A stretch of DNA of 64,000 nt from Gammaproteobacteria bacterium 42_54_T18 (GTDB lineage Bacteria > Pseudomonadota > Gammaproteobacteria > Pseudomonadales > Ketobacteraceae), in contig MAAL01000050.1 in the NCBI GenBank assembly GCA_002163245.1, positions 24,621 through 88,620 of the forward strand, in the 5' to 3' direction. Numbering within the stretch: position 1 is the stretch's first letter; every line of letters begins with the position of its first letter. Position numbers and translations under genes: made by a program. Shown here in pieces: positions 44,271-53,900 of the stretch. Under the pieces are notes generated by a model. That model searched no databases and was not told where the DNA came from. It saw nothing but the letters and a program-made list of their open reading frames with translations.

Positions 44271-46475
44271 TCAATTTAAAAACGTGTCGGGCCACAGCTT
44301 AGAAACCACTTCTCGCTGTGGTGCCTCACGTCGCCATTCCAATGAATTCGTGTCTAGCACAACGCCGTCTTTAACAAAATCACATAGCTGTAAATCTAAA
44401 GCGCTTACCACCGAAGGATCTTCAATAACAATATTGGCTTCTCGCTCCCAGTAGCTAGCAGAAATATCCAGGTTAGCTGATCCGATACTTGCATACCGAC
44501 CATCTGCGGTCACTAATTTTGCATGAACGTAAGGCCTTACCTTACCTTCTACTGTAGCGATATTCTCTAGTACCTTAGTCTGAAATTCAACCACCTTTAC
44601 ACCTGCTTGAGAGAGCATACCCAACCGGCTTTTTGTGACGTACTCAAATAGCTCTCTATGGATGCCACCCTTAAAAAAACTGCCATCAGCTCTTCTGGCC
44701 TGAACACTACCGGTAATAAAGGTTACTGATACACCTCGCTTCACCGCGTGTATTAACAATTCAGCAATGTCGTCGATAACAGGAAAGTCGTTAACCAGAA
44801 ATAGGGTCTTTTTAGCCCCTCCGATTAGTGCTTCATAGGCGGCTAATCCATTGGCATCGGATATACCGTCATGTACCACCAGCCTAACCCTTGAGCCGAT
44901 TGACTTTTCCTTTGCTTGATCCCTATCCCTTTGGATGGGTGGGAAATCTGCCCCGCGGTTTCTCTTCCACGTATCATTAAAGAGCGTCTGTACGGTTTGA
45001 ACCGCAGCCCCGCGCAGCTCTACATGAGCATCAAGCCATGGTATATAATCCGACGTTGTCCAATCAGAAATGGGAACTTCAGACCAGGAATAATAATATT
45101 CATCAGCCGCATTACGCCCGCCCACAAATGCAATCGTGTTATCGATGATGGCTATTTTACGGTGATCTCGCTGCCGAAGACTAAGGGTATCCCATTCGCT
45201 ACTTAATGGTAGAGGGTCTGCTGCCAGTATATGAATACGATTTACTTTTTTGATTTGCCGTAAAAATGAATTCCAACTACCAAGAAAGTTTTCTCGCGAG
45301 TACAGAGCATCAACCATTAGCCTAACTTGCACACCTCTATTGGCTGCTTTGGCCAAGTGCATTCCTAACTCATGAGTGAAGCGGCTCTCTTTAAAAATAT
45401 AAAACTGGAGATCGACCCGGATGTTCGCCTCATCAATGGCTTTAAATAAACTAGTTCGAGCACGTTTGTTATCCAGCTCAACATGGCATTTATTGTTAGG
45501 TATCCAGCGCCCTTTGACTAACTGGTCCAATCGCCATTCAATATCGTTTTTTGAATCCTTGCGAAACAAGTCTCTCTCTAACAAAAAGTTGCGCGTGTTG
45601 GTCTCTAGTTGCTGTAAGGATTCAGCATCCATAGTTTCGTTGGGAGAAATAATCCGGACATTGGGGAATACATTCTGCTGATCCAATTCAGATTCCGTAA
45701 TAAATCCTACCACTGGCGCACCTTTCGCTCGTAATCGGTTTACCGTTAGTGACAAAAAGGTTTGCTGGAAGTCCACATCAAATGTCTCGAACTGCCTTAT
45801 TCTTGCAGTGAGTGGGACAATCGCGCCCAAGGGCAATGACCTTTCTTTTCGAATCTGTCGGATGTCATCGGTTCGGTCTTTTTTACCGAAATCCACATAG
45901 AGAATATCAAATCCTTTCTCGGCCATAGTGAATAGTTGTTGGTCACAGGCAGCGCTCTGTTCTGTTATAAGTCTTGCATCGACACAGACCACTGGCTTGC
46001 GATCCAATACATGTAGCAGAACGTCTTCATTTGACCTGACATCAGACACCTGGATTCCGATCTTACTCTCAATGCTAAAGTCCATGTGAAAGCAGCCTGC
46101 ATCAGCGGCCATATAATCCATCAGCGCCTCACCACTGTCTTGAGTCGATCCACTACCCACGTCGGTCCCATCAATAATAAAATGAACTTTGCTGCCCGCA
46201 AGCGCTTGTAACCGACCAAGATTAAGTTTTAGACAAACCGACTTGTTTTTAAGGGCTACTACATCATCTGCGCAATCGCTTGATGTAATCAGTGAAATAC
46301 CACCCGCTGCTTGACGCTCAAAAAACTCCTTGGCGAGCGATAGCGACTGATCAAGTAATGAGGCATCCTCGTCTATAACTTTCTTTTTCTCAGGAGAAAC
46401 AAGCTCCACTAAGGAGTTAAACATTGACACAATGGCTGAATCTTTGGAATCTGGATCGGGTAACGAGTCGGTCAT
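44271..46475 (-). CDS. large phospholipase D-family protein
   Basis: 734 residues. Two HKD motifs: HRKIAIIDNTIAFVGGRNAADEY (His438) and HAKLVTADGRYASIGSANLD (His651), as in cardiolipin synthases and PLD-type nucleases/lipases. The N-terminal 330 residues are not PLD; they hold IIDGTDVGSGSTQDSG and VPLTARIRQFETFDVDF segments that I could not assign. No signal peptide or transmembrane helix is evident, so it is probably cytoplasmic or peripherally associated. Phosphatidyl transfer or phosphodiester hydrolysis is expected. A 15-bp duplication precedes its start. Confidence 0.88.
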   Translation of the reverse strand: MTDSLPDPDSKDSAIVSMFNSLVELVSPEKKKVIDEDASLLDQSLSLAKEFFERQAAGGISLITSSDCADDVVALKNKSVCLKLNLGRLQALAGSKVHFIIDGTDVGSGSTQDSGEALMDYMAADAGCFHMDFSIESKIGIQVSDVRSNEDVLLHVLDRKPVVCVDARLITEQSAACDQQLFTMAEKGFDILYVDFGKKDRTDDIRQIRKERSLPLGAIVPLTARIRQFETFDVDFQQTFLSLTVNRLRAKGAPVVGFITESELDQQNVFPNVRIISPNETMDAESLQQLETNTRNFLLERDLFRKDSKNDIEWRLDQLVKGRWIPNNKCHVELDNKRARTSLFKAIDEANIRVDLQFYIFKESRFTHELGMHLAKAANRGVQVRLMVDALYSRENFLGSWNSFLRQIKKVNRIHILAADPLPLSSEWDTLSLRQRDHRKIAIIDNTIAFVGGRNAADEYYYSWSEVPISDWTTSDYIPWLDAHVELRGAAVQTVQTLFNDTWKRNRGADFPPIQRDRDQAKEKSIGSRVRLVVHDGISDANGLAAYEALIGGAKKTLFLVNDFPVIDDIAELLIHAVKRGVSVTFITGSVQARRADGSFFKGGIHRELFEYVTKSRLGMLSQAGVKVVEFQTKVLENIATVEGKVRPYVHAKLVTADGRYASIGSANLDISASYWEREANIVIEDPSVVSALDLQLCDFVKDGVVLDTNSLEWRREAPQREVVSKLWPDTFLN

Positions 46476-46486
46476 AACGATGGGGG

Positions 46487-46516
46487 CTGAACCTATGCAG
46501 ACTGAACCTATGTAAA
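46487..46516. repeat. 15-bp tandem duplication upstream of the PLD gene
   Basis: CTGAACCTATGCAGA (46487-46501) followed directly by CTGAACCTATGTAAA (46502-46516); three mismatches at the end. It sits within the short leader of the minus-strand PLD gene. Confidence 0.75.
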
Positions 46517-46548
46517 GGTTTGGTCGTTTAGCATACTCTATCCGCTAC

Positions 46549-46591
46549 CCCCAGAAAACCTATAGAGTATTTATCTGTCGGTTTTCTGGGG
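46549..46591. terminator. stem-loop between lipoprotein C and PLD genes
   Basis: CCCCAGAAAACC (46549-46560) pairs perfectly with GGTTTTCTGGGG (46580-46591); loop of 19 bases. It lies 25 bases past the lipoprotein C stop on the minus strand. No T-run follows, so it could instead be a 3'-end stabiliser or an element between same-strand genes. Confidence 0.6.
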
Positions 46592-46615
46592 TCAATTGCT
46601 AACTCATGTTTACCG

Positions 46616-47857
46616 CTATTTGAATGTATATTTAAACATCTGGGCTAAATTCTCTTGGGTGTCGCTCGATGTAAAGCCAAGTGAGTAGAAGCCTGAGTCG
46701 TTACTGTACGTGTTAAAAGACGCGAATCCGCTCTTTTTTATGGTGTCGCTAATTTGGAGTCTGCCATTATTGATCGTTGTTTCTGAAATGGTGGTATCTT
46801 CTAGTGAATGTATCATCGTAATGCGGCAGCTATTCTGTATCGCACTGACAGAGCGTATTTCTCGAATGTCTTCTACAATATGCTTCGAGTCAGCCCAAAC
46901 CCAGCCAATATCGGCATTCATTTCCCCGTTAACATATCGAAAGCCTGGGACGATGCCGTTCTGGAAAGACACGCATACATTGCCATTGTTAGAAATAGCA
47001 AGCTGCCCCGTCGAGTAGCCCATCGTAACCGTTCTTGATTCAATAACGTTTAGGTTGTTATCCAAAATACTTATTTTGGTAATTCCATTGCCCATACTTA
47101 ACACGGCCAGTTGATCGTCGCTGGCATCAATGTCCACTATGTAGCCTACGTCTAAATCATTGGTAGTTATTCGCGCCGTGGTTTCCCCATCGGTGTTGAG
47201 TTTGTTAATAGCGCTACCGTTACTAAAGAAGATGTCGTTGTTGGTATTTACCACAACCTCGCCCATTGCTTGGGGAGGGCGGTTGATGTTAAAAGCATCT
47301 AGTCTACTGCCGCCATCATTTTCCCATAGCACGTCACCATCTTCGTTGTAAGAAACTAGGTTATAGTCAGGGTATAAGCCAAGGGCCAAAAACTGGTTAT
47401 CATAGGTCGCTTCAATATCAAATAAAATACTGGGTTCTTGGAAACCGTACCCGATAACGTTGGTCCACTGAATATCACCGTCTTCATTTAACAGTGTTAG
47501 TTTGTTTCCTTCACCAATGGTAATACCTGCCGTAAAAATGTGATTATCTGGACTGGTGGCAATAAAGTCTTTTCCTGAAAATCCATCAAAATTAAATACG
47601 TGTGGAATAATGGTTTCCCAAATCAAATTGCCTTGAGAGTCATATTTCAGGATAGCTTGTGATGAGTTGTTACTATCGGGTGTTTTGATTTCTGCGAGAA
47701 CAACAAGGTTGCCGGAGCTGTCCTGTGTTAGCTCATGAAACTCACTGAAGTGTTGGTCTGGCCCTTCATAGGTAACTTGCCATATTTGTTGAACACAAGC
47801 CGTGATGGATAGGGCGGTAACTGTTAGCCCTATAAGAGGTAAGGATCCTTTTTTCAT
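46616..47857 (-). CDS. beta-propeller lipoprotein, copy C
   Basis: 413 residues from ATG 47857 (MKKGSLPLIGL), with GGAGATAAT just upstream. Lipobox SITAC. Repeats as in copies A and B: LKYDSQGNLIWETIIP, LLNEDGDIQWTNVIGYG, YNEDGDVLWENDG, KLNTDGETTAR, and NGNVCVSF strands. Predicted PQQ-like propeller without recognisable active residues; lipid-anchored. It differs from A and B in a compact set of eight blades with almost no Cys. Confidence 0.83.
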   Translation of the reverse strand: MKKGSLPLIGLTVTALSITACVQQIWQVTYEGPDQHFSEFHELTQDSSGNLVVLAEIKTPDSNNSSQAILKYDSQGNLIWETIIPHVFNFDGFSGKDFIATSPDNHIFTAGITIGEGNKLTLLNEDGDIQWTNVIGYGFQEPSILFDIEATYDNQFLALGLYPDYNLVSYNEDGDVLWENDGGSRLDAFNINRPPQAMGEVVVNTNNDIFFSNGSAINKLNTDGETTARITTNDLDVGYIVDIDASDDQLAVLSMGNGITKISILDNNLNVIESRTVTMGYSTGQLAISNNGNVCVSFQNGIVPGFRYVNGEMNADIGWVWADSKHIVEDIREIRSVSAIQNSCRITMIHSLEDTTISETTINNGRLQISDTIKKSGFASFNTYSNDSGFYSLGFTSSDTQENLAQMFKYTFK

Positions 47858-48081
47858 TATTATCTCCATAAACAAATAGTATAAGTTTCGGTCGTTCGAA
47901 ACTTGTGAACCATAGTACTAAGAATCTACAGAGTGTAAAGCCCCTCAGTGTGGCCTTTTGGGTAACTTTGCTGTAGGTAAAATACCGTTTTTGATATCTA
48001 TTATTTAATTCTTTTTATTGAGCTAGGATAAAAAAAACGGCAGAATACACCGTATATTAATGTGTGCTATGGAGTTGTAGG

Positions 48082-48648
48082 ATGTATAAAGGAATATTGT
48101 TTGTAGGGTTGATATATTTATTGGTTGGTTGTGGTGGCGGTGGGCCAAGTAGTGGGTCTGAAGTGGTTGGAGATAACAACTTAACAGAGGATGTAGATCC
48201 GTATCTAGGAAAATGGGAGAGGAATTGTATTCCCGTTGAGACTGATTCTCCTATTTATGAAGATGAAATGGAACCTTTTGTTGGCTTGTATTGGAGTGAA
48301 AAAATAACGATCAACACTGACTCGATACATTTGAAATGGGAACTTTTCGATGATAGTGGTTGCGACAGTTTGAGCGGTATTTTCGCGGACTTAATGGAGA
48401 TTATAGATTTTGAAAATTTAGGTGGAGAGATTCTAGAAAAGAATGCTTTGGAATCAGCGGGTGGTTGGGAATTTATACATTATTACGTAGTTGATGAATC
48501 TGTATTGACCGTACACCTAATAGATGTTCATTTGGTAGATGATAGGCTTTATAAAGTGGAGTTTACCGGAGATGTCGACGAAGGGGCTCCTTTAGGTGAA
48601 GGTTACACCGTTAATTTCAATAAATATTACACCAGAGTATTGGACTGA
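48082..48648 (+). CDS. small lipoprotein, acidic
   Basis: 188 residues from ATG 48082, with GGAG seven bases upstream. Lipobox LLVGCGGGG, then a Gly/Ser linker. The mature part is strongly acidic (PVETDSPIYEDEMEP; VDVHLVDDRLYKVEF) with Trp-containing strands and a likely beta fold; two Cys in the mature part may bond. No family recognised. Two bases separate it from the next gene. Confidence 0.72.
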   Translation: MYKGILFVGLIYLLVGCGGGGPSSGSEVVGDNNLTEDVDPYLGKWERNCIPVETDSPIYEDEMEPFVGLYWSEKITINTDSIHLKWELFDDSGCDSLSGIFADLMEIIDFENLGGEILEKNALESAGGWEFIHYYVVDESVLTVHLIDVHLVDDRLYKVEFTGDVDEGAPLGEGYTVNFNKYYTRVLD

Positions 48649-48650
48649 AG

Positions 48651-48977
48651 ATGAGCGATGAAATATGCACTCAACAAAACGACATTCAATTCGACGGAAG
48701 CGCGAGAGCACGAAAAAAAGCCATAGCATTACTTGATCAAGTCTTGAAGGAACAAGGCGGTCTGGGGGTGTATGGTGACTTGAGTGATGGAGTGGGGGTT
48801 CTAATAAAAGATATGAATATTAGAATTGTACAGGAAAAGGATCACTACTCTATCGATATATACCCAAAGAGCACCTCTGGTGGGCATGATTTCTCATTTA
48901 CCATTGATAGAAAAACAAGAAAGATGTCAGGCGTTGTTGTCGGTTCAGTTTTGCCAGAACCTGATATTGATAGTTAA
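48651..48977 (+). CDS. hypothetical protein, probably co-transcribed with the acidic lipoprotein
   Basis: 108 residues, no signal peptide, so likely cytoplasmic. A helical part (ARARKKAIALLDQVLKEQ) leads into beta strands (GVGVLIKDMNIRIVQEKDHY) and KSTSGGHDFSFTIDRKTRKMS. Its ATG begins two bases after the upstream stop, and the lipoprotein's last codons supply AAGATG context, so expression is probably coupled. No known domain is recognised; it could act with the lipoprotein, but nothing shows how. Confidence 0.6.
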   Translation: MSDEICTQQNDIQFDGSARARKKAIALLDQVLKEQGGLGVYGDLSDGVGVLIKDMNIRIVQEKDHYSIDIYPKSTSGGHDFSFTIDRKTRKMSGVVVGSVLPEPDIDS

Positions 48978-49167
48978 ACCTTCTTATTAAAGAATGCGTC
49001 AGCACAGTAAGTATTCTCTAAATACGCCTACTCGATAAATTGTAATTCAATATGCGGATACTGTCGCTTTTTTAAACGACGCCTACGAATAATGTTATTA
49101 TAGCGCAGCAAATCTAATGGTTTGTCAATGGCCTTTAATAACATCTTGGGATCAAGGATTAAATCCA

Positions 49168-49461
49168 ATGTTGAAATATAAAGTAACAAAGCTCCTTCTA
49201 ATGTCTACCGTTATACTCTTGTCTGCTTGCGCGAGCATGGCTGCTAAGAAAAGCAATGAACAAGGAAAAGAAAGAATACTCAACAAAGCAAGTTTTTTTC
49301 TTCAGTGTGACAAGTCATCTATAAAATTGAAATGTATCAATAACAGTATGGTTAATGATTTGATGTGTTCTGAATTCGGTATTACCGGGTGTGATAGTAA
49401 GGCTATTTATACCAAGATTGGTAAAACATGGATAATGACATCATCTAAAAAACTAATTTAA
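49168..49461 (+). CDS. small four-cysteine lipoprotein
   Basis: 97 residues from ATG 49168 (AAGGA ten bases before). Lipobox LLSACAS. The mature part ERILNKASFFLQCDKSSIK, then LKCINNSMVNDLMCSEFGITGC, YTKIGKTWIMTSSKKL, holds four Cys in the pattern C-x8-C-x12-C-x7-C. The neighbour at 49490 has the same pattern and is clearly paralogous. Function unknown; the Cys are probably disulfide-bonded in the periplasm. Confidence 0.75.
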   Translation: MLKYKVTKLLLMSTVILLSACASMAAKKSNEQGKERILNKASFFLQCDKSSIKLKCINNSMVNDLMCSEFGITGCDSKAIYTKIGKTWIMTSSKKLI

Positions 49462-49489
49462 CGTGAATAGAAGATAAGGGTTTACACGA

Positions 49490-50011
49490 ATGAACTTCAG
49501 ATTAATGAACCGATATATATTCTCGTTATTGATAGTAGCTTTGTCATCGGTAGCTTTCGCAGACTCCGAAGAAGACAATAGAATTAGCGAGAAAAGAATT
49601 CTAAATAAACTAGCGTTTATTTCCGATTGCCAAGTATCCGATTTTAAAATGCAATGTTTAAACTATGACATCAACAATGATGATCTTTGCTCGGAGTTTG
49701 GTGTGTCAGGTTGCGAAGTAATATCTACGTATACCGATATTGCTGATACCTGGGTCATGACAGCAACCAAGAGCTTGCAAGGTGCTGCAATAGCAGGAGT
49801 CATAGAGGAGTCCATCATTGCACAGGAGGCTGCCTCGCAGGCAGCTTTACAATCAGCAGCACATGCCTCGGCTATGGCTGCAAATCAAGCCGCTGCAAGT
49901 GCCGCCGCCGCGAGCGCTGCCGCTGCTAGTGCTGCGGCCGCCGGTGCAGCTGCTGCAAGCGCCGCTGCGGCAAGTGCGGCTGCGGCAAGTGCTCCACCTC
50001 CACCACCTTAA
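49490..50011 (+). CDS. secreted four-cysteine protein with poly-Ala/Ser tail
   Basis: 173 residues. Signal peptide ending SVAFA. The core (KRILNKLAFISDCQVSDFK to DIADTWVMTATKSL) is a paralogue of the 49168 lipoprotein, with the same four-Cys spacing. From about residue 105 the protein turns into a helical Ala/Ser/Gln linker and then AAAAS repeats that end in five prolines. The repeats use mixed GCN, GCC and GCG codons, so they have not expanded by simple slippage recently. The tail might span cell wall or act as a surface-stalk; that is inference. Confidence 0.75.
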   Translation: MNFRLMNRYIFSLLIVALSSVAFADSEEDNRISEKRILNKLAFISDCQVSDFKMQCLNYDINNDDLCSEFGVSGCEVISTYTDIADTWVMTATKSLQGAAIAGVIEESIIAQEAASQAALQSAAHASAMAANQAAASAAAASAAAASAAAAGAAAASAAAASAAAASAPPPPP

Positions 50012-50026
50012 AGAGAGTGAAGATAA

Positions 50027-50112
50027 GGTAAGTTCATATCTGGGTAGTTTCTTGAATGTATGTAATTTGATTACAATCAAATTATCGAGAGCACACCTAC
50101 TTTGAACTTACC
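50027..50112. repeat. nested inverted repeats downstream of the poly-Ala gene
   Basis: GGTAAGTTCA (50027-50036) pairs with TGAACTTACC (50103-50112); inside lies AATTTGAT (50064-50071) / ATCAAATT (50076-50083), and AAGATAA/TTATCTT flank the outer pair. Probably a structured 3' end of the transcript; no strong T-run. Confidence 0.55.
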
Positions 50113-50190
50113 TAATCACTAGTGTTTTCTTATCTTAACGAGGCGTATTTTTTAGCAGGAGTAAAAACCAAATAGGACACTCCCTTTGGT

Positions 50191-50379
50191 CTATATAATC
50201 TTGTTTGATTCATTTTTATGATCTAAGCGTTCCATATCATCCTCTGTGTTTTTCTTCTTTTTCTTTTCTATACAGTTATTCTCGAATTCCGTCTCGCAAA
50301 CTGATGAATGGGGCACTGTTGTACAGCCATAGATGCTGGTCGTGAGAACAAATATAAGTACTAGGGTTAATCGTAGCGT
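50191..50379 (-). CDS. putative small lipoprotein
   Basis: 62 residues from ATG 50379 (MTLRLTLVLIFVLTTSIYGC); the mature part begins at Cys in SIYGC, followed by two more Cys and a stretch of five Lys. It reads away from an IS6 transposase remnant whose end lies just upstream, and the frame extends to ATG 50397 at that junction. No ribosome-binding site is strong. A real gene is plausible because the lipobox is good; no family recognised. Confidence 0.4.
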   Translation of the reverse strand, partial: TLRLTLVLIFVLTTSIYGCTTVPHSSVCETEFENNCIEKKKKKNTEDDMERLDHKNESNKII

Positions 50380-50401
50380 CATTCGTCCGGCGTCCATTAC
50401 T

Positions 50402-50701
50402 TAAGGGTTTGCCTTCTTTATCGACTGCCCGATAATAGTAGCGCCATTGGCTTCTTACTTTTATATAGGTTTCATCCATTCGCCAGCGATCACCTGACCG
50501 TTTCTTCTTTTTACGGAAGGCCTTTTCCAACTTCGGCGCGTAGTGAACAATCTATCGATTCAGTGTACTATGATCAATCTTGAGACCACGCTCTGCCATC
50601 ATTTCTTCAATGTTGCGATAGCTCAGCGCATAAGAACAGTACCAGCGAACGCATTGAAGGATGATCGATTGAGGAGTATGTCGGCCTTTGAAAGAGATCA
50701 T
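50402..50701 (-). mobile_element. IS6-family transposase remnant
   Basis: From ATG 50701 on the minus strand the translation reads MISFKGRHTPQSIILQCVRW, YALSYRNIEEMMAERGLKID, HSTLNR, then an in-frame TAG where the family has Trp, and continues IVHYAPKLEKAF, RWRMDETYIKVRSQWRYYYR, AVDKEGKPL. That covers the N-terminal helix-turn-helix and the first DDE Asp (MDET), about 100 of some 230 residues. The rest is replaced by unrelated sequence. Terminal inverted repeats were not found at either end. Clearly dead. Confidence 0.85.
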
Positions 50702-50976
50702 GTATTGCTCAATTGGGGATGAATGGGAAATAACATTCTAACATACCGTGCCTGAGCTACCCGAGATGCGACGGAACCAAATATCTACATCGTAAAAATG
50801 TTGCCAAAACAACCAAGATTGCTTAGTATCGCGGCCTACAAAAAATGGTGTGTTACTGGAGTGTAACGCGTGTTACCGAACTTTAAGGATGAAGTAGTAC
50901 TTTTCCTTGTCTGTTTGTTTGCGTTTATTTCTCCGTAACCTATCTAAATCTTTTATGCTGCAAGCAGGCGTTGATA

Positions 50977-53900
50977 ATGAAAAAGACCGTGTATACATAC
51001 CTATTGGCATGTCTTTCTTTGATGGTGTTCCAATCAGTTTTTGCTGAACACAAAGATGTTTCTCCCATTAGTTCAGAAGTGATCAGTGTCTTGTCAGGTA
51101 AAGACAATAAACAACTGATCAATAAAATTAGCGCGGATATTCAACGCCTGCACAGTCAGTATGCCTACCTTGCTCGGCGATATAATGCTGGGCAGATTGA
51201 TAAGCAGTCTCTAAATGTCGGCGTCGCTACGCTTCGGTCTGAGTTGGCACAGTTAAAAACCAGCCTTCTGTCGAAACAAGACTTTTCCGCATATAGAGGT
51301 AGGCCAGGAAAGAAATTGGCGGCTAAGTTAGCCCAAAAGCTGGAGAGTTTGCGAGCAAAAGCCTCACTCATTAGTACAAACAAGACCGCGGCAAAAGCCA
51401 ACAGCAATGATCAGTTTATCGAACCTTCAAGCCCCCCCCGGAAGCTAGAATTACAAAAAGACATCATTGGAAATCCGCACAATATTTATACGATGCCCAT
51501 GTATATGCCTGTATCTCCAGAAGAGGGGAGCACAGACGAGCCAAAGGGTGGAGACGTTAGTGGTGCGGTGAATGCTTCTGAAGAGTCTGCATTGATAATA
51601 TATGCAGGGAAAGTGTTTGCGGCTCTGATGAATATCATGGTGGCGGATGCTGTTGCTGAAGAAGTTTTCGCACCAACGCTCAGTGCGAATACGCTGTCCT
51701 GTTATAACAATGATGTTTCCCCGTTAGCAAGTAGAGCCAGTGATTTGGACCTGTCTACGGAAGATGTTGAAGTTAATGAAAGTATACAAGAAATAGCTGC
51801 ATCCTTAGGCTTCTCTGCTGTAAATATATCTAATTATGTCACGAACAGTATTGAATTTGAGCATTATGCAGGATTAGTAAAAGGCGCCGTTGGAACGTTT
51901 AAAGATAAAGCTGGAAATAACTTCGATCATGCCGCACTGACGGTTGCATTGTTACGCCTGTCAAATATCCCTGCACGATTTGTTCTAGGTGATATCGCAT
52001 TAGAAGATAAGCCGCTCCATAAGAATTGGTGGCAGGTTAATACTGAAGATGCGATGCTGAATGTTGTGTATCAAGCGGGATGGAAGGTTATAAGTAGTAA
52101 TCAAAATCTTAATGGCAGGAAGAGTCACAGAGTGGCGCATGTATGGGTCGAAGCGTGTTTGCCCGTAGCGGAGCGTCAAGGTGCAAAAGCGGAAGAAGGT
52201 TATGCATGGACTCCATTGGATACTAGTTTTAAGTACAGTAAGAAAAGAGAAGGGATTTCGGTAAATACTGACTTTAATTATGCATCATTTTTATCAGAAA
52301 AAACCCGTATATTAGCTCCAGCAAAATACACGTCAGATGTGCTTGCAGAGATCCGTAGCACAACCCCTAACGCAACAGTAAATGATATTGGCGTGCGTTG
52401 GGAAAAGGTTGCTCAGAATCAACGCTACCTTCCAAAAACGTTGCCTTATAAGGTTATACAAAAGTTAAGTTGGCAAGGCGAGACTGGACCATCTGAGATT
52501 GCTAGTATTCCAGCTAACTGGATACCTAAGGTTAAGTTGTGCTTTTTTGAAGCTAATGCAGGCTTCTGTGACTTGGATGCGGGTACAGAGGGGGTTTATG
52601 AGATCCCGTTAACGGAGTTTACAAAAGGCAGGGTGACGTTGTCATATAGGCCTGTCAACGCAAGCGATAAGAACACTTATGATCAGTTTATGTCTGGGGA
52701 AACGATGCTTACATGCCCAGAAGATAGTATTGCGCTAAAGCCAATTATTAAAATTAATGGTGTTACCCAATTGGCAGGCAGTGGGCAGTTTAATATTGAT
52801 TGGTCTGAGATTAATGTTTGTGATCAGTCCAATTTTAAAAAATATAATCTAAAAATGGCACTGTACCTAGATGGTAAACGAACCTCAGCGTTGGTGGTTG
52901 AGTTTGATGGGCTTTTAGCCTTGGAATATTATGCTCTACAAGTTTATGGTCACCACGGGTCAGATGCATATTTAAATGAAAGGAATGGTGAACTATTGTC
53001 TGCTGTGCAGACGACTCAACATCCCTGGGATTCTCCAGATGAGACGGTTGGTGAGTTTCTTAATATCGTATTAACGAAATACCTGCGTTATGTAACAGAT
53101 AATAATGCCTATCTTGGACCCTTTTTCAATCAAACAGGTCGTTCGGGGCATCACATCGGAATGACTAAAACTGCTGCCCAAGTAGCGTATGTTTATGATC
53201 TCCCATATGCCATTCAATCTGGTAGTTATGCCATAGATGTACCAGGAGGTCTCTCTACTAGCCTTGATATTGATACTGGAGCATCGGGTGCAAAGTACCA
53301 GATGCTTGCTGGGTTAGGATCATCAGAATTAGAAACTTATGTATGGCAAGAAAATGCCATGATGGATGCGATAAGTACGATTACAGGCCTTCAAGCTGCA
53401 AGCGAAGCTGGGAACGAAGTAAATACATTTACTGATTCAGTGTCGTTTTCCAACTGGGCAACTTCATGTTTGGAAATGCCGTCAAATATATCTCAGTTGG
53501 GGTGGGGGCAGTCAACTCCTCTCAGTACGATGGTTTCTATGTTGAGGGAGCGAGGCGTTTTTGATGACGACTGGATTAGATCGTTTTTTGTAGGTAATGA
53601 TTCGTACTTCACGAGTTATAGCGGATTGACTTCGATAAATAACGCGATTTCTGTTGAGTACGGCTTATGCTATTCAACGAGTGTTATGAATAGTATCAAA
53701 AGTAAACTGGACGATACCAGCTTTGCTACCACCATTACCGCACCCAAACACCCTGTTGAGTATAAAGGGTGGAAAGGCACGCTGTACATGATACAACAGG
53801 TTAAAGGTGATCCAGATAACCCTAGCAGTATTATGTCAGGCTTCCCTATTGGCCCCTTATCAGGAGGTTGGGCTATCCCCACGCCTTCTCCCATGGTGTA

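Noticed and set aside
49818..50105. Frames in the GC-rich poly-Ala region
   Set aside because: Low-complexity codons give long open frames on both strands; only the Ala/Ser frame has a signal peptide and a paralogue.
50308..50325. IS26-like terminal repeat GGCACTGTTG inside the small lipoprotein region
   Set aside because: GGCACTGTTGTAC matches 11 of 14 bases of the IS6-type end but lies inside a possible coding frame, at the wrong side of the remnant and without a partner; treated as chance.
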